A stretch of DNA of 64,000 nucleotides from Thamnidium elegans (lineage: Eukaryota > Mucoromycota > Mucoromycetes > Mucorales > Mucoraceae), in NCBI GenBank assembly GCA_025201345.1, contig JAIXMG010000020.1, positions 1 through 64,000 on the forward strand, read 5' to 3'. Made by a program: the position numbers and the translations under genes. Positions within the stretch are counted from its first letter, which is position 1, and every line of letters begins with the position of its first letter. Below are positions 11,861 through 23,875 of the stretch, piece by piece. The notes beneath the pieces are model-generated. The model searched no databases, was not told the origin of the DNA, and worked only from the letters and a program-made list of their open reading frames with translations.

Positions 11861-12111
11861 TAAATTATATTATAAATAAAAACTTTTATTGTGTTTTTTC
11901 ATACGCAAACTAAAAATTCAATGCGCAAAACAAAAAAATCAGATGCGCAAATTGTTTGGGAAAAACCAATAAAGTGAAAATCGCAAAGGTATACGTCGTT
12001 TTATTAATTTCGAATGTGAAGTGAAAGAAAAATGTCCTATCCTATCTACTATTAGGCATTTTCGTGTTTTTTATAAGAGATGTTTTCCGTCTTCATGAAA
12101 GATGTTCATTT

Positions 12112-12267
12112 TTGTGAACAATCATTTTGACATTTGACCAGAAATTGGTCAACTTATTTGAAAAAGGTGGTCAATTTATTTTCAGAAAGCTGGACAAATT
12201 AGCTTCAAACATCTGACCAAATTAACCTCAAAAAAGCGGCTGGTGTTTTCAAAAAGTCGGTAAATTG
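12112..12267 (-). repeat. Right terminal inverted repeat
   Basis: Inverted partner of 9888-10045, lacking the extra ~23-base segment (AGGCTAAATTGCCCAG region) found in the left arm. Confidence 0.75.
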
Positions 12268-12318
12268 AGAGTGGAAGCACAATATCGTGTGTTCTCCTCA
12301 GTGAGAAACAAGTTGGGA

Positions 12319-13635
12319 TCAAACAGGTTCTTTATTCAAACACTTATCAAATAAGTTTACGGAATGTTGAACACAATTTTTAAGATGCTGAAGAGGGACT
12401 TCTTTACAAGACTCAATTATTCTACTAATCAGAGTTTCTGTGTCTTTCAATGCATGACGTTTAACCTTTGACTTAACAATAACCCAAAAACCTTCAATAG
12501 GGTTGAGCTCAGGTGAATACGGGGGAAGGTAAACCGGAACATAACCGCGTTTTTCGATTAAAGGATCAATCAAAGCAGGAACATGTATAGGAGCGTTGTC
12601 CATAACAATATGATACCCTTGCATATCTGGAAATGTGTCCATAATATCCATTGTGTTAACAATGAAGTGCATATAGTGAGCACCAGTAGTTCCATTAGGC
12701 ATTGGCGCTTTATCACCCGGTGTCTTACGCTTAGTCGCTCCGACTACCTTTCTTCTCTTTACGTTGCCCGGTTCTCTCATGGACACATTTACTACACCTG
12801 TGGAAGAGATAGCTCCCAATACTGTATGAGATACGGCTCTCCCTGAGGACGTTTCTACGACAGCAGGCTCACCAACAGCTGACCAAGCTCTTCCACGGGT
12901 CATGTTTATGTCGAATCCCGACTCATCTAAAAACACACAGTTTTGTGGGTAAATCATCCCCTTCTCTAGCCACTCCTTCACCCAAACAGCCCGTTTTTCG
13001 ATGACAGCAGGACTATTTATTTTGGTCGGATGTCTAGAGATTACTTTGATGGAGAGATTGCATTCATCTCTCATGAACTCGGCTACCCTAGTTTTTTTTA
13101 TTTGAAGATCTGCGAAGCTTTGTGTCAGGCTGTTGACAGCATCTTCAATAGTTGCTCTTTTGTTCTCATCAAAAAAACTGGTCAAGTGATCTTTGTGCCT
13201 GTCGTCTAATTGACTCACAGGACGAAGATAAACGAGGTTCGTTAACTTGTGAGGCACATATTCTTCAGGATTTTGTAGATACTTCTGCTTCCATTTTCGT
13301 GCGGTATGTTGATTGACGTTAGCAGCCTCCGCAGCTTTCTTATGCTTCATACCCTTTTGAAAAATGAAATAGAAATACAGTAGCCGATCCTTTTCTGTAT
13401 ATACGTTGTATTCACTTTCCCTTTCTTTTTTGGCTGCTGCTTCTTTCATGTCAACATCAACCTCTTCGATTGAATGCAATTCCGAATAAGTGTTGTTTTT
13501 AACAGGCTTCTTGAGATCAGTTAATTTTTTGAGACGAAAGGAAGGGGCTTCGTCATACACTGTTGCGTTATTGCCCTTATCGTCAAATATATTTCCTCTT
13601 CCATCTTCGCGATAAAAGGCTGTGTTAGAATCCAT
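12319..13635 (-). CDS. Tc1/mariner-superfamily transposase, apparently intact
   Basis: Uninterrupted 438-aa frame; the first real ATG is at 13635. The N-terminal part has a helix-turn-helix-like segment (KKAAEAANVNQHTARKWKQK, about residues 97-116). The DDE domain has Asp237 (VFLDESG), Asp346 (HIVMDNAPIH) and Glu381 (PELNPIEGFW). The second Asp and Glu are 34 residues apart (DD34E), the Tc1 spacing. It catalyses cut-and-paste transposition at TA targets in relatives. The frame shows no decay, unlike the element just 50 bases to its left. I could not find a matching pair of terminal repeats around it with confidence, so its element boundaries are open. Confidence 0.85.
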   Translation of the reverse strand: MDSNTAFYREDGRGNIFDDKGNNATVYDEAPSFRLKKLTDLKKPVKNNTYSELHSIEEVDVDMKEAAAKKERESEYNVYTEKDRLLYFYFIFQKGMKHKKAAEAANVNQHTARKWKQKYLQNPEEYVPHKLTNLVYLRPVSQLDDRHKDHLTSFFDENKRATIEDAVNSLTQSFADLQIKKTRVAEFMRDECNLSIKVISRHPTKINSPAVIEKRAVWVKEWLEKGMIYPQNCVFLDESGFDINMTRGRAWSAVGEPAVVETSSGRAVSHTVLGAISSTGVVNVSMREPGNVKRRKVVGATKRKTPGDKAPMPNGTTGAHYMHFIVNTMDIMDTFPDMQGYHIVMDNAPIHVPALIDPLIEKRGYVPVYLPPYSPELNPIEGFWVIVKSKVKRHALKDTETLISRIIESCKEVPLQHLKNCVQHSVNLFDKCLNKEPV

Positions 13636-14230
13636 ATTCAAGTTAAAAAACAACGTAAAGAGTTGTGATAAACAGTTAACACGATAAATTTATTAAGTGA
13701 CCAATTGAGACTAAAAAAAAAGTGACCAAGTGAAATACAGTAATCCCCCTTTGAAAGAAAGAAAAAAGGATTATATTTATCCGTATCTTCCATATATACA
13801 CATATATTTGAAACCTTGTCAAAAAGGGGGAATATTATTACTGCTATTTTTGGTGTTTGTTTCGCACGCACACATTACAGGTTGAAAAGGGTAAAAAGTC
13901 TAAGCCCTTTTTCGAAGTATGTCATCAGAAACTATCATATAGTATTGAGTTTAATGTTTATTTTAAGATGTGCAAGTTGTAACGAAAGTATATATATTTT
14001 TATAGATTCTATTATTAAACGAAGAAGAACAATAAACAGCTTCTTGGCACCCAATATTTGTTAAATTACCACTTTTTATTGTTTAATTTGGGCTGAGGCT
14101 GATGTTTCCTCTTCCGCTCACACTTCTCGATATTCTATTTCATCTATAAAAGAAAAGAAAAAAAAAACGTATCTCTTTTCCCCTTTTTTCACTTTTTTTT
14201 ATCTGCTGTAAATTTTTTTTTTTTTTGAGT
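13636..14230. other. Flank of the transposase gene and upstream region of the phosphatase
   Basis: Contains an imperfect inverted pair, CAGTAATCCCCCTTT near 13738 and AGGGGGAATATTATTACTG near 13825-13843, which could be the ends of a ~105-bp miniature element or a transposon terminus. There is no convincing gene. T-runs precede the ATG at 14231. Confidence 0.35.
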
Positions 14231-15562
14231 ATGAAACTTGACGCCTTTCAAAAACGTTTAGCGTTATCATACTTGTACGATTGGCTTCTTGTTATTATTA
14301 TGACAGTAGCCTTCTTTGCTATCGATCAAATCCCACCATTTCATAGAATGTTTTCATTAGAAGATAAATCCATTATGTTTCCTTATGCTGAAAAAGAAAC
14401 TATACCAGTCTGGTTATTAATGGTATTATATTAAAAAGAAGGGGGGGTGCGAGATAATTAATAATATTATACAACTCAGATTATTTGTTTATTGGTTCCA
14501 ATTATTATTATTGGCTTTATTTCAATGAGTGGCTATGGTTATAAGAGAAGTCTTCATGATTTTCATAGTGGTGTACTTGGTACGTGTCTTTTCCTCCTGT
14601 ATATATATATATACAAATTTTTCTCCTGAACGTATATTATTATCCCTTTTTGTGTATGTATATATATATTAATCATTCTCCTGATTATTTTTTATTGCGT
14701 AAAATAGGTCTTTGTTTAGGTTTAGCCATGACGATTATGCTGACAGATGTAATCAAGGTAAAACAAAATATATATATATATATTGTAGTCAAAGAGAACA
14801 CTTGAGTTGACACTGCATTTTAATAGGTTACAGCTGGTAGACCGAGACCAGATATGCTGTCACGTTGCCAACCACCTGCTGATAGCGTAGATCCTGTATT
14901 TGGATTATCTAGTGTAGCTATTTGTACTACAGACATCAATTCTCACATTATGATTGATGGATTTAAAAGTTTTCCAAGCGGTCACTCATCTTGTAAGAAT
15001 GCGTATATATATATATATATAATTAAGATACTAACAAGTATATATAAAGTCTCGTTTGCAGGTTTAATGTACTTGGCATTTTATATCGCAGGTAAAATGA
15101 AAATGTTTGATCAAAAGGGAGTAAGTATAAATTTTATATTATATTTTTTTATTGTTGCTAACGTTATATATGAAGCACACGTATAAAGGATTTCTATTTG
15201 CATTCCCAATTATTGGAGCATTATTAGTCGCCATTTCACGTACAGAAGATTACCGTCACCATTGGCACGATGTTACCATTGGAGCATTCTTAGGTACATT
15301 TTGCTCCTACTTTTCTTACAGACAATATTACCCTGGATTATCACAAGATGCCTGTCGAGACCCATTTTTAAACAGAGTAGCACACTGTCGTAAGGGTTTT
15401 GATTTGGAAGCCAGTACCAATAATACAAACTATGTTAATGATCATATACAACCAAAGAATTATCAATTAGATGATCAGGATAGTGATGATTTATCTAGTA
15501 GTAGTCAACAACATATTTTAGATAGCAGTAACAGTCGTATACCACTTGTAGGAAGAAATTAA
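14231..15562 (+). CDS. Lipid phosphate phosphatase (PAP2/LPP family)
   Basis: Six exons (14231-14422, 14480-14579, 14708-14757, 14827-14992, 15062-15120, 15176-15562) give 317 aa. All three PAP2 catalytic blocks are present: K114-x6-RP (KVTAGRPRP), PSGH with His167 (SFPSGHSS), and SRTEDYRHHWHD with His217 and Asp221. Several hydrophobic spans place it in a membrane, probably ER or vacuole. The reaction in this family is dephosphorylation of phosphatidic acid, lysophosphatidic acid or diacylglycerol pyrophosphate. The C-terminus is polar with a serine run. The last intron was set by frame and by a GCTAAC branch site; its acceptor (TATATGAAG) is purine-rich. Fungal homologues include DPP1/LPP1; I do not assign which. 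Confidence 0.9.
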
Positions 15563-15568
15563 AATATT

Positions 15569-15710
15569 TTATTGTGTAGTAAAAAGATCATCCCATTCTT
15601 TTAGAAGTTTTATTTTTTCAGTTGAAAGTGGTTCAAGTTGAAATATACAAATAAATGTCAGTGAAAGACCTAGCCAAAAGTAAGGTGTTATCCATTCTTG
15701 TATAATAATC
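15569..15710 (-). CDS. Possible small membrane protein (47 aa)
   Basis: A minus-strand frame from an ATG at ~15712 encodes about 47 residues with one hydrophobic stretch (ITPYFWLGLSLTFICIFQL) and a polar tail ending KEWDDLFTTQ. It lies 6 bases beyond the convergent phosphatase stop. The frame stays open a little upstream without an ATG, so an upstream exon is possible. I do not recognise it; it could be chance. Confidence 0.25.
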
Positions 15711-15986
15711 ATATTTTTGTATTCATTTTGAGCTTGTAAAGAAGAAATTATGGGCAATTATATATTACTGAATCCTTTTTGTCTAAAAAGGAGAATGACG
15801 ATTATATACGCTCTTTTTTTTTGTATGTGTAGTCTCCGACATTTAAGCTGACAAGGCCTTGTTGTACAAATAAACAAAACGTTTAAATATGTATTTTTTT
15901 CTTCATTTTTCTTTCTCTCTTCTTTTAACTATTTTTTCATATATATATATTTCCTAAAACTGTACACACATATTTAAAAAAAAAAA

Positions 15987-17443
15987 ATGACTGATTATAA
16001 TCAAAGAAAATACGATATTGGTAAAGCCCATTAGTAAAAAAAAAAATCACACTTCTACTTGATGTATTGATTAAAATCTGTTTATTTTTATTTTTTAGTT
16101 GTGTTTGGTGCAACAGGATTCACTGGTGCATTGACTTGTGAATATTTAGCAGAAATCAAAGATGACGTAAATTAACATCACTTCTTTGTTTGTAAAATAC
16201 TAAAAAAAAAATAATAATAATAACTCTTAGAAACTTTCTTGGGCTTTAGCTGGTCGTAATCTCGGTAAACTTGAACAAGTGAAAGATCGTTTAATTAAAA
16301 TAGATCCCTCCTTAAAGGTAACAATTTCTTGTTTACAACTTGAAGGAAAAAAAAAGGCTTATAAAAAAATTACAGGATATCGAGTTGTTAATTGCAGACT
16401 CTACTCAACCAGAAAGTCTCGACTTAGTTTTATCTCAAACACGTGTTGTTATTAGCACTGTTGGCCCTTTTGCTAAATATGGTACTCCGTTAGTCGAAGC
16501 CTGTATTCGTCAACGCACACATTACGTCGATACCACAGGCGAGTACACATTTATAAAGCAAATCATTGATCGTTTCGACACCGAAGCCAAAGAAAGCGGT
16601 GTGATGATTGTTCCTACTTGTGGATTTGATTCTATCCCTAGTGATTTAGGTGTATTTATGTTGTCAGACTACGTTCACAAAAAATATCATTTGGATTTAG
16701 CATCAGTTAAAAATTCGCTTGTAAGAGTATCTGGCGGTTACTCTGGCGGCACCATTCTTTCTATACTTGGTATGTTGGCTGATAAAAGTTTATCGGCACA
16801 AGATCAAATCAACCCTTACCTCTTGGCTACACGTCAAGGTATCGATAAAGCCGCTTTACCTTTGATGACTCGTGATCATGATTTCGGAAACAAGTGGCAA
16901 TCCTTCTTCTTGATGGCACCTATCAATGAAAAGGTCGTGCGTCGTAGTTGGTCTATCTGGAGTGACCGTGGCCAGGGCTATGGTAAACTCTTTAGCTATA
17001 AGGAGTCCATGACCATGAAATTTTTACCTGCTTTGCTCTTTACTACCTTTTTATACACTGTGGTGCCTATCGCTGCTTTGTTGTTCAAGGTCCCCTTTTT
17101 CGCTGAAAAGATGACAGATGCTTTTGCTACGGCTGGTGATGGTCCTGATGCTGAAAAAAGAGCTAAGGGTGGCTTTGAGTTCCAGTTGGTAGGTACAGCT
17201 GAATCTGAACCCTATGATGAACAGGTCCGTGTACGTGGTACCGTTCGTGGGTTCAGAGATCCTGGGTACGGTGATACTTGTCGTATGGTCGCTGAATCTG
17301 CTTTAAGTATTATCAGATCTTTCAATGAGATTCCTGGAAAGGAAGGAGGTATTTTAACACCTGCCACTGCCTTTGGTAATGTCTTGTTGGATCGTTTAAG
17401 ACAAAACCAAGGTATGGTCTTTGAAGTTGAAGATATACAATAA
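15987..17443 (+). CDS. Saccharopine dehydrogenase-like oxidoreductase (SCCPDH family)
   Basis: Four exons (15987-16020, 16099-16166, 16231-16317, 16376-17443) give 418 aa. The N-terminus (YDIVVFGATGFTG) is a Rossmann-fold nucleotide-binding site, followed by WALAGRN and the VISTVGPFAKYG segment typical of the SCCPDH group. CGFDSIPSDLG near residue 170 is the conserved active-region block of the family. A hydrophobic segment (FLPALLFTTFLYTVVPIAAL) near 290 suggests membrane or lipid-droplet association, as described for this family. Despite the name it is unlikely to be a lysine-pathway enzyme; the substrate is unknown. The ATG follows an A-tract. Convergent with the aminopeptidase downstream (45 bases between stops). 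Confidence 0.9.
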
Positions 17444-17488
17444 AAAATCAATTTATAATAACCAGATTTTAAAATGTTTTTTTTTTTA

Positions 17489-19861
17489 TTATTGTTTCAA
17501 GTTAATATCTTTAGCAATAAGTTGAGAGGCAATAGGATGATAAAAGTTCTTGTGTTTCAAGAAAGTATCTTGAGCTAATTGAGCACCGTTCTTGGCGTTG
17601 TAGAGGTAACGGTAAAGAGGACGAACGAACTTCATACGGCCTTGTTGTGTAATAAATTCAATCACACTAGGATATATCTTTTCGTAACTGGCCATAACAC
17701 AGATTTGCTCCCAACGGAAGCGGATATCGGCGTTACGGATAGGGCTCATCTTGTAGAGTTCGTCCATCTTTTCCAATAAGTTGTGAGGTAAAGGTTCGCA
17801 ATCAGTTAAACGTTCCAAAAAGACAATCTTTTGAGTTGAAGAGAATTCGGCGATATCACTAGGAGAGAATTGAGATAAATCATCAGAGTTACGAGCTTGG
17901 TCCCAACGAGAAGCAAGGTTATAACAAGCATCAGCAAGACTTGTATCAAAGTTGGGGTCAACAGGAGGCATACCGGGACTATTGATCCAAAGATCGAAAT
18001 CGATAGTCTTTAATTTCTCAAGAGTCTCTTTACCGTGATTGACTTCCATATATTCGTGAATATGAGCTAACCAATCTTCGGTAGTGATGGACTTGTTGGC
18101 AAAACGTTCAACATGAGCTTTCATGTAAGGTTCAAATACACTAGGTCCACCGACTACTTTTTCAATATGATAAAGTAAATTGAATCCCTTTTCTGTCATT
18201 TTTTTGCGAGGTGATTAGTAAAAAAAAATCTCCAATCGTTTAAAAAATATTTTTTACCATAAGGAATTGAACTGAAATAATCGTCAGGATCAATACCACT
18301 GCTTAAATCAGGTTTTAAAACTGTGGCAGGAGAATCTTGACCAAAGAGTTCAACACTTTCTTTTAAGGCTTTCCATCCAATAATAGAACTGAATTGTCTT
18401 TCGGCTTCTCCATGAAGACGAGCTACACAATATATATCTCCTTTTAAATATACATTACTATTTTATTTTTTAAGTTCTCTCTTACCAGCAATCTTTCTTT
18501 CGATAAAGACAGTCCAACCTTCATTCAACCAAAAGTGTTCCCAGTTAGAAGTAGTTACTAAGTTACCCATCCAACTATGAGCAATTTCATGAGCAACAAC
18601 ATCAACAGCACTTTTATCACCTACGCACAAAAAAAAATTAATATTTTATAATTTATCCAAAAAAGGGAAGTTAATACGGTACCTGCTAAAAGAGTAGGTG
18701 TAACAAAAGTTAAGCAAGGATTCTTTTTTTAAAAGAAAGATAAATTAGTTTAAAAGTCCATCACGGATCGGACCGGATTATATATTAAAAAATTATACCT
18801 CCATGCCACCGTAAGGGAAAGAAGGAGGTAAGACCAAAAGGTCATAACGTCCCCATTCATATGGAGTTAAAAGGCTTTCACCGGTTGCAATAAAACGTTC
18901 AGTATCCTATAGAGGATTAAAAATGAGTGGTGTTTCAGAGTAAAAAAAAAACTAAGACTTACATCGAATTCCCAAGCTGCTTGTTCGACAACTTCAGGTT
19001 CACACCAAACAGTGGATCGAGGACCGATTTCACGACCAGCCAAGTTACCTGCAGCAATAGCAATCAAGTAGGATGGAATGGTAGTGGCTTGTTTAAAGTG
19101 GTATGTCTTTGTGCTATCGGCGTTCTCGTCTGTGCTGGATAAAAGTGCAGACATAACAACGGGTAATGGAGATGTGACAGAGGCAGAGTATGTTAATTTG
19201 TTGGAAGGTGAGTCCATACAAGGCAACATGGATCTAGCATGGATCTAAGAAAAAGAGGGTTCTAGTTTTTAAAAAGAATAGTTTTTTTTAGTTTTAGTTT
19301 TACTTACAGCTTGACATTGAGAGAATAAGTAAGGATGTTTCTTACCAACTGTTTGTCTATTATTTTATAATTAATACGATTTCGAAATATCAGAAAAAAA
19401 AACTTACTCGGGCTCCAAGTATTGAACACCAGTACATTTATCAGTAGTAGAGTACTCTACCTTGAGTTGAAATGCGGTACCTGCATTAGCAATAGGTTCA
19501 GGAAGAGTGGCTGTTAAGGCAGAACCAAGACTAAGATGACGTTCAGCAACAGTATACTATTATTATTATTTTTAAAAAAAAGAGTTTTTTTTTTTTTAGT
19601 AACTTGTACGCGTTTTTTTCTTTCATTCTTTTTTTTTTTTTTTACTTCGAGATCTTGTCCGTTTAAAGAAACGTTTTTTAAGTCGAGGTAACTGGTATCT
19701 AAAATAACTTTTGAAACGTTGGGAACCAAAGTAACAATATCTAATAAAACATGACCACCGATTTTCTTTTGGTCAAAAGCGATAGTCCAGTTCATATGGA
19801 TATGCTTGGTAGCTACCTCGTTGAGGTTAGAAAGGCTACTAGGATCAATAACACCACTCAT
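17489..19861 (-). CDS. Leukotriene A4 hydrolase-type aminopeptidase (M1 family)
   Basis: Nine exons on the minus strand (19861-19646, 19556-19408, 19356-19308, 19244-18963, 18906-18799, 18722-18683, 18620-18486, 18422-18258, 18192-17489) give 615 aa, the usual length for LTA4H/yeast Lap2. The exopeptidase motif GGMEN is at 265-269, and the zinc site HEIAH (292-296) with the third ligand Glu315 fits HExxH-x18-E. The C-terminal armadillo-like domain is complete. Fungal members are cytosolic leucyl aminopeptidases with epoxide hydrolase activity. All nine joins keep frame. The acceptor before exon 6 is an A-run rather than a pyrimidine tract. Confidence 0.95.
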
Positions 19862-21292
19862 TTTTATTTTTTTTGGTGCAAAAAAAAAAATTATTATGTG
19901 TGAAAAAGAAAAAGAAAGAAAGAGAAAATTTTAATCTTTTTATCGTGAGAAAGTTTAAAAAAAAGAAAAGCCCCGCTCAACAAACACATTTCTGTAGAAC
20001 ATGATAAAGAGGGTGGGAAATAGTTTATTTTCCAGCTGTTTACCATATAGCATTCATCAAAAAGACGACATACCCGGTATCATTTGAGTTTTAAAGTTTT
20101 TTGGTTTTATTGTACCGGGATCTTTTTTTTTTTTTTTTGACAGTTGACAAATTAGATAAATGCCGTTGTCATAGTAACATATTTAGCAATCCTTCTTTTT
20201 TTATACGATTCTCTCTTGATTATTTATTCATACAGTAAAAAGGAAGCCGTATTTTTCTCGCTCTGCTCTCTTATCTTGATTGTTATCTTATTTCAATTAA
20301 AAGTAAGCTTTATTATCTTGTATGACCGACTAATTACGCTTGCTTTTTTTTTCGTAGTAAAAAAAAAGAGTTATCTGATATCTGAATAGATAATAGATTT
20401 TTTCTTTTTTAACGTGTGAAATCAATTCAATGCGATATTTTTTTTCTCTTGCAGCGTATCTTTTTATATAAAGATCAATTCAAGTAAACTTCAAAAATAA
20501 AACTGTCTTTTTTTTTGCTCTCAACACTAGATTAATGTAAGCGGCGATAAACCTTCTTTTCGAGATTCCTGATATGGTTAAAAATGCCCAATACGTTTTG
20601 TTAAGGGGTATTACTTATTTCTACATAAAAAGTAATTCCCAGGTTTTTATAGAAATTAAAACATACAGAAAACTTTATTTATCCCCTCCCCCTTTTTTTT
20701 GACCTTATTTTCTGAGGTTTCAGTTTCTACTACTATAGCTACTGCTACTACTACTACTACTACTACTAGAAAGCCTATAACTTATTTCTAATGGCTTTAC
20801 ATATACCCATTGGGAGCCTTTCTTTTTTTTTCGAAGTCAATTTTTAAATTAAAATGATAACAAAACTTCGGATAAATTTTTTTCTTCTTTTTAAAAAAAA
20901 CATTGCGTGTATGTTAACGAAAACTTTAACAAGGTAACAAACCTTGTTTTTATAGAGTGCGCTGGATCTAGATAGTTAATCAAGATGCTTCCGAGCTTGT
21001 GTTTGTGTGTGTAACTTTGGTTACCTGGATTTATGCGTACCTGGTGTTTAAATAAAACCACTGAAAAAAAGTTCTGCAGAAAAAAAATTTATTAAAAAAA
21101 GTAAAGTGGTGTATATAAATAATATTGAGAGGGAAAAAAAGTATTAGTGTAGTAATAAGAATCTATACATGTATATATATATGATAAAAAAGGAATAATA
21201 TAGAATGTACGAGTCTGTAACGATAAACAAAAAAAAAGAGGGGGGGGGGGGAATAAATATTATAATTTTGATTGTGTGTACACAATCTTTTT
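19862..21292. other. Intergenic region, 1.4 kb
   Basis: Upstream of the aminopeptidase and downstream of the sphingoid phosphatase. Rich in T and A homopolymers, with a (CTA)n microsatellite near 20743-20769 and a G-tract near 21240-21251. No gene recognised. Confidence 0.5.
20743..20769 (+). repeat. (CTA)n microsatellite
   Basis: About eight CTA units, preceded by imperfect units (GCTACTGCTACT). Confidence 0.8.
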
Positions 21293-23171
21293 TTAGATGC
21301 ATTGCGACATAAATTGGAATAAAATAGGAACGACATAAACGGCCACCATACCAATACCAGCATAAACAATAAGTTTGGTGACGATATCTACGTCATATCT
21401 AAGAGGAGCGTCTTCAACGATTAAAAGACAAGTAGGGTCGTATACTTCTTCCTGTGCCTTTGTACCAGTAGAGATAGGGATATCTTCTCTGACACCTCCA
21501 CGATAAGATAATTGGTTTCGGGTCTCACGGGCTTCTCTAAGATCAATAGCTGATTGAATACCCACATGGTCATGATCTTGCATATTTCCAGACATGGATT
21601 GGAAATCTAATACGGAAGGCACGGGGTGGATACTTTCTCTGCGCAAACTCTTGTATGTTCTGGCTCCGATTTCAAATTTACGATGAGGAAGATTGAAAAC
21701 TCGATAAATAGGTGGTAAAATGTAATAGCATACTTTTTTACAGACGATACGCCAGACAAATAAACAAGCAACACCTATATAATGAATTTTTTTTAGTACT
21801 ATTTGTTTTTTTTTTTTAATTGTATACTCTACCAGCAAGTAATTTTACTAATAAGAAAAGTATACCGAAAACGCCAATTTGTGTTGAAAGAACAGATGAC
21901 GATAACCCAGAATGACAATACTCGGATCGGTTGCATAACCAACTACCAGGCATTAATCCAATTAAAACACCCATAAAACAAACACTAACAAACAAAAATT
22001 AGTATCAAACTTTTTCTTTTTATATATATTTATTTACCTGTCTTCAAAGCAAGGACATCTCTCCATTGGATCAGGACTAATATAAAAAGGTTAGACTATA
22101 AGATATAAAAAAATCGCATTTTAAACTTACTGAAGAGAGACAAGCATAAGACAAATAGGTATAGCCATAAATACTAAAAAATAGAAAATTTAGAAAAAAA
22201 TAATTCTCTCCTGTAAGTGCATATTTTTTTTTTTTTTACCCCAGTATGAATCACTTGTGAACAATGCATTAAACTGATCCTTGAAAGTCCATTGTGCAAG
22301 ATAAACTAAATAAGCCAAAATAGTACCACCAACACAATCTAATGAACACGGTTAAGTACGATTATATCATCCAAGTTATATATATACGCTATTACCTGTA
22401 ACCGAATGCATACCACAGTAAATTCTACCAAATACAACACTGACGGCGTAAAAAGTACAACTAATGGTAGCAATTATTCTAGCAGGTGATTCAGGGGCAA
22501 GCTTTTCGCATGCCATGGATATAAGAAAGAGTGCAACTGAGACAGAATTTGTTGAATGCGTTGAAGGGAATCCGTATTCCAAGGCTACAGATGGAGACAT
22601 TGTTAATCTGTGTACAGGAGGTGACATAGGTCTAGGAAGACATAAAAAGTCCTATAATACTATATAAGTACACAAAGAAGCACTGTAGCACGTGTAATTC
22701 CCATCCTCTTTTTACCTTGAGAAATCCCGACCAAAATACACCTGAGGCTGTCAGAAAAGCAACGCTAAAAAACGTTATCCGTTTTAGTATGTATTTAACC
22801 CGTCACTAGTTCCAAACTAAACTTACTTTCTTCCAAGTTCGGCGTTTCCAAACCAAATTAAAATAGGTAAAAATACCATGAAAAAAGTATGCGTTCCCAA
22901 ATTTGCCGTCCAAACGAAATAACTATCGAGAGCAGAAGTACGAATACGTTTCTGTGTGTGTATATAAGGATTTTTTATTCTTTTTTTTATTTTTATTTTT
23001 GTAAGAGATTACCTGAAAGGACGCCAAGATGGGAGTCTCACGACGTACTAAAGGTAATAAGTGGTTTCTTAAAGTAGCTCTGAAGCCTTCAAATGCCTTG
23101 TTGTAAAGACGGTCATCATGAGTTCCAGCATCTACATCAGCCTCTATAGTTTTAAATGTTTTTCTCGCCAT
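21293..23171 (-). CDS. LCB3: Sphingoid base-phosphate phosphatase (Lcb3/SGPP type)
   Basis: Nine exons (23171-23013, 22951-22827, 22764-22716, 22651-22396, 22338-22240, 22173-22131, 22076-22038, 21984-21833, 21774-21293) give 467 aa. PAP2 signatures: K111-x6-RP in KDFLCLPRP, FPSTHS with His143, and GRIYCGMHSVTD. The PSTHS variant and the CPCFEDS segment after HPDP are typical of sphingosine-1-phosphate phosphatases of the ER rather than LPPs. The enzyme dephosphorylates phosphorylated long-chain bases, feeding ceramide synthesis. Several membrane spans are visible; the last (IVYAGIGMVAVYVVPILFQF) is right at the C-terminus. All exon phases agree. Confidence 0.9.
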
Positions 23172-23875
23172 GCCTATTAAAATATATAAAAGAGAAGAAG
23201 AAGAAGAAGAAGAAAAGTATATTGGAAGAATAAAAGTCAAATTGAGATTGAAACATTAAACTTCTGTAATAAGTAAAAAAAAAAAAGAGCGGATGAATAG
23301 TGTTCCCGAAATTATTTCAGTCACAAGAAAAAACTTTATAGAATATCCTTTCTTCTTTGTAATCGCCGAGACATATTTAATAAGTTTTAACTGTCGTCAT
23401 ATAAATGCGTTACCATGGAAACAAAAAAAATAAGTTTAGTTTCCCTTTATTTATCACTAAGAACAATGTGCTTGCTTACTTGTAGAAAAAAAAAGAGTGG
23501 TTTCTATTGTTTCTATACATCATTGGATCGTTCCGTGAATTACGTTACACATTAACTTTCTTTTTTTTTAAAAGTAGCCATGACAGACACTTACGGTAAA
23601 ATATAAGTACCGGTTGCGAGTTTATCATGTATATATTGTTCATGATACCAATTCATCACGGCTTTGCAAAATCCCCATACCGAAAACGGGAGGAAAGGCA
23701 ATGAATTGAAGCATATTTTTTTTTATCTATAGTAATGCTTACATAAAAAAATTGAAGCTATTATATCATCGGTTTTTGTCCAAAAAAGGATATCGCTAAA
23801 TCGAGTATCGGCTTGTTTACTGATATAATTTGGAGTAGCTACATCTTTTTAAAGAAAACTGAGCTTCTTTAAATA
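23172..23875. other. Intergenic region
   Basis: Starts with a GAAGAAGAA tract in the leader of the phosphatase gene and continues as AT-rich DNA. No gene seen. Confidence 0.4.

Larger units (their letters stand above)
9885..12270. mobile_element. DNA transposon relic with ~150-bp terminal inverted repeats
   Basis: The left arm (about 9888-10045) and right arm (about 12112-12267) are inverted copies of each other: both start CAATTTA, continue CGACTTTTTG then AACACCAGCCGC, and run on through ATTTGGTCAG and TTGACCAATTT motifs. The left arm has ~23 extra bases and the right ~10. Between them lie Tc1/mariner-type transposase pieces on the plus strand: a C-terminal piece near 10550-10770 and a central-plus-C-terminal piece at 11407-11860. 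Both are frameshifted or internally deleted, so the element is non-autonomous now. Two different transposase tails suggest nested or fused elements. I could not define a clean target-site duplication. Confidence 0.75.

Noticed and set aside
13735..13846. Possible ~110-bp miniature element with CAGTAAT...ATTACTG ends
   Set aside because: The two ends differ by a 6-base insertion and no TA duplication flanks them; noted only in the regional entry.
13816..14064. 82-codon plus-strand frame after the transposase gene
   Set aside because: No ATG in good context, no family resemblance, ends in AT-rich DNA.
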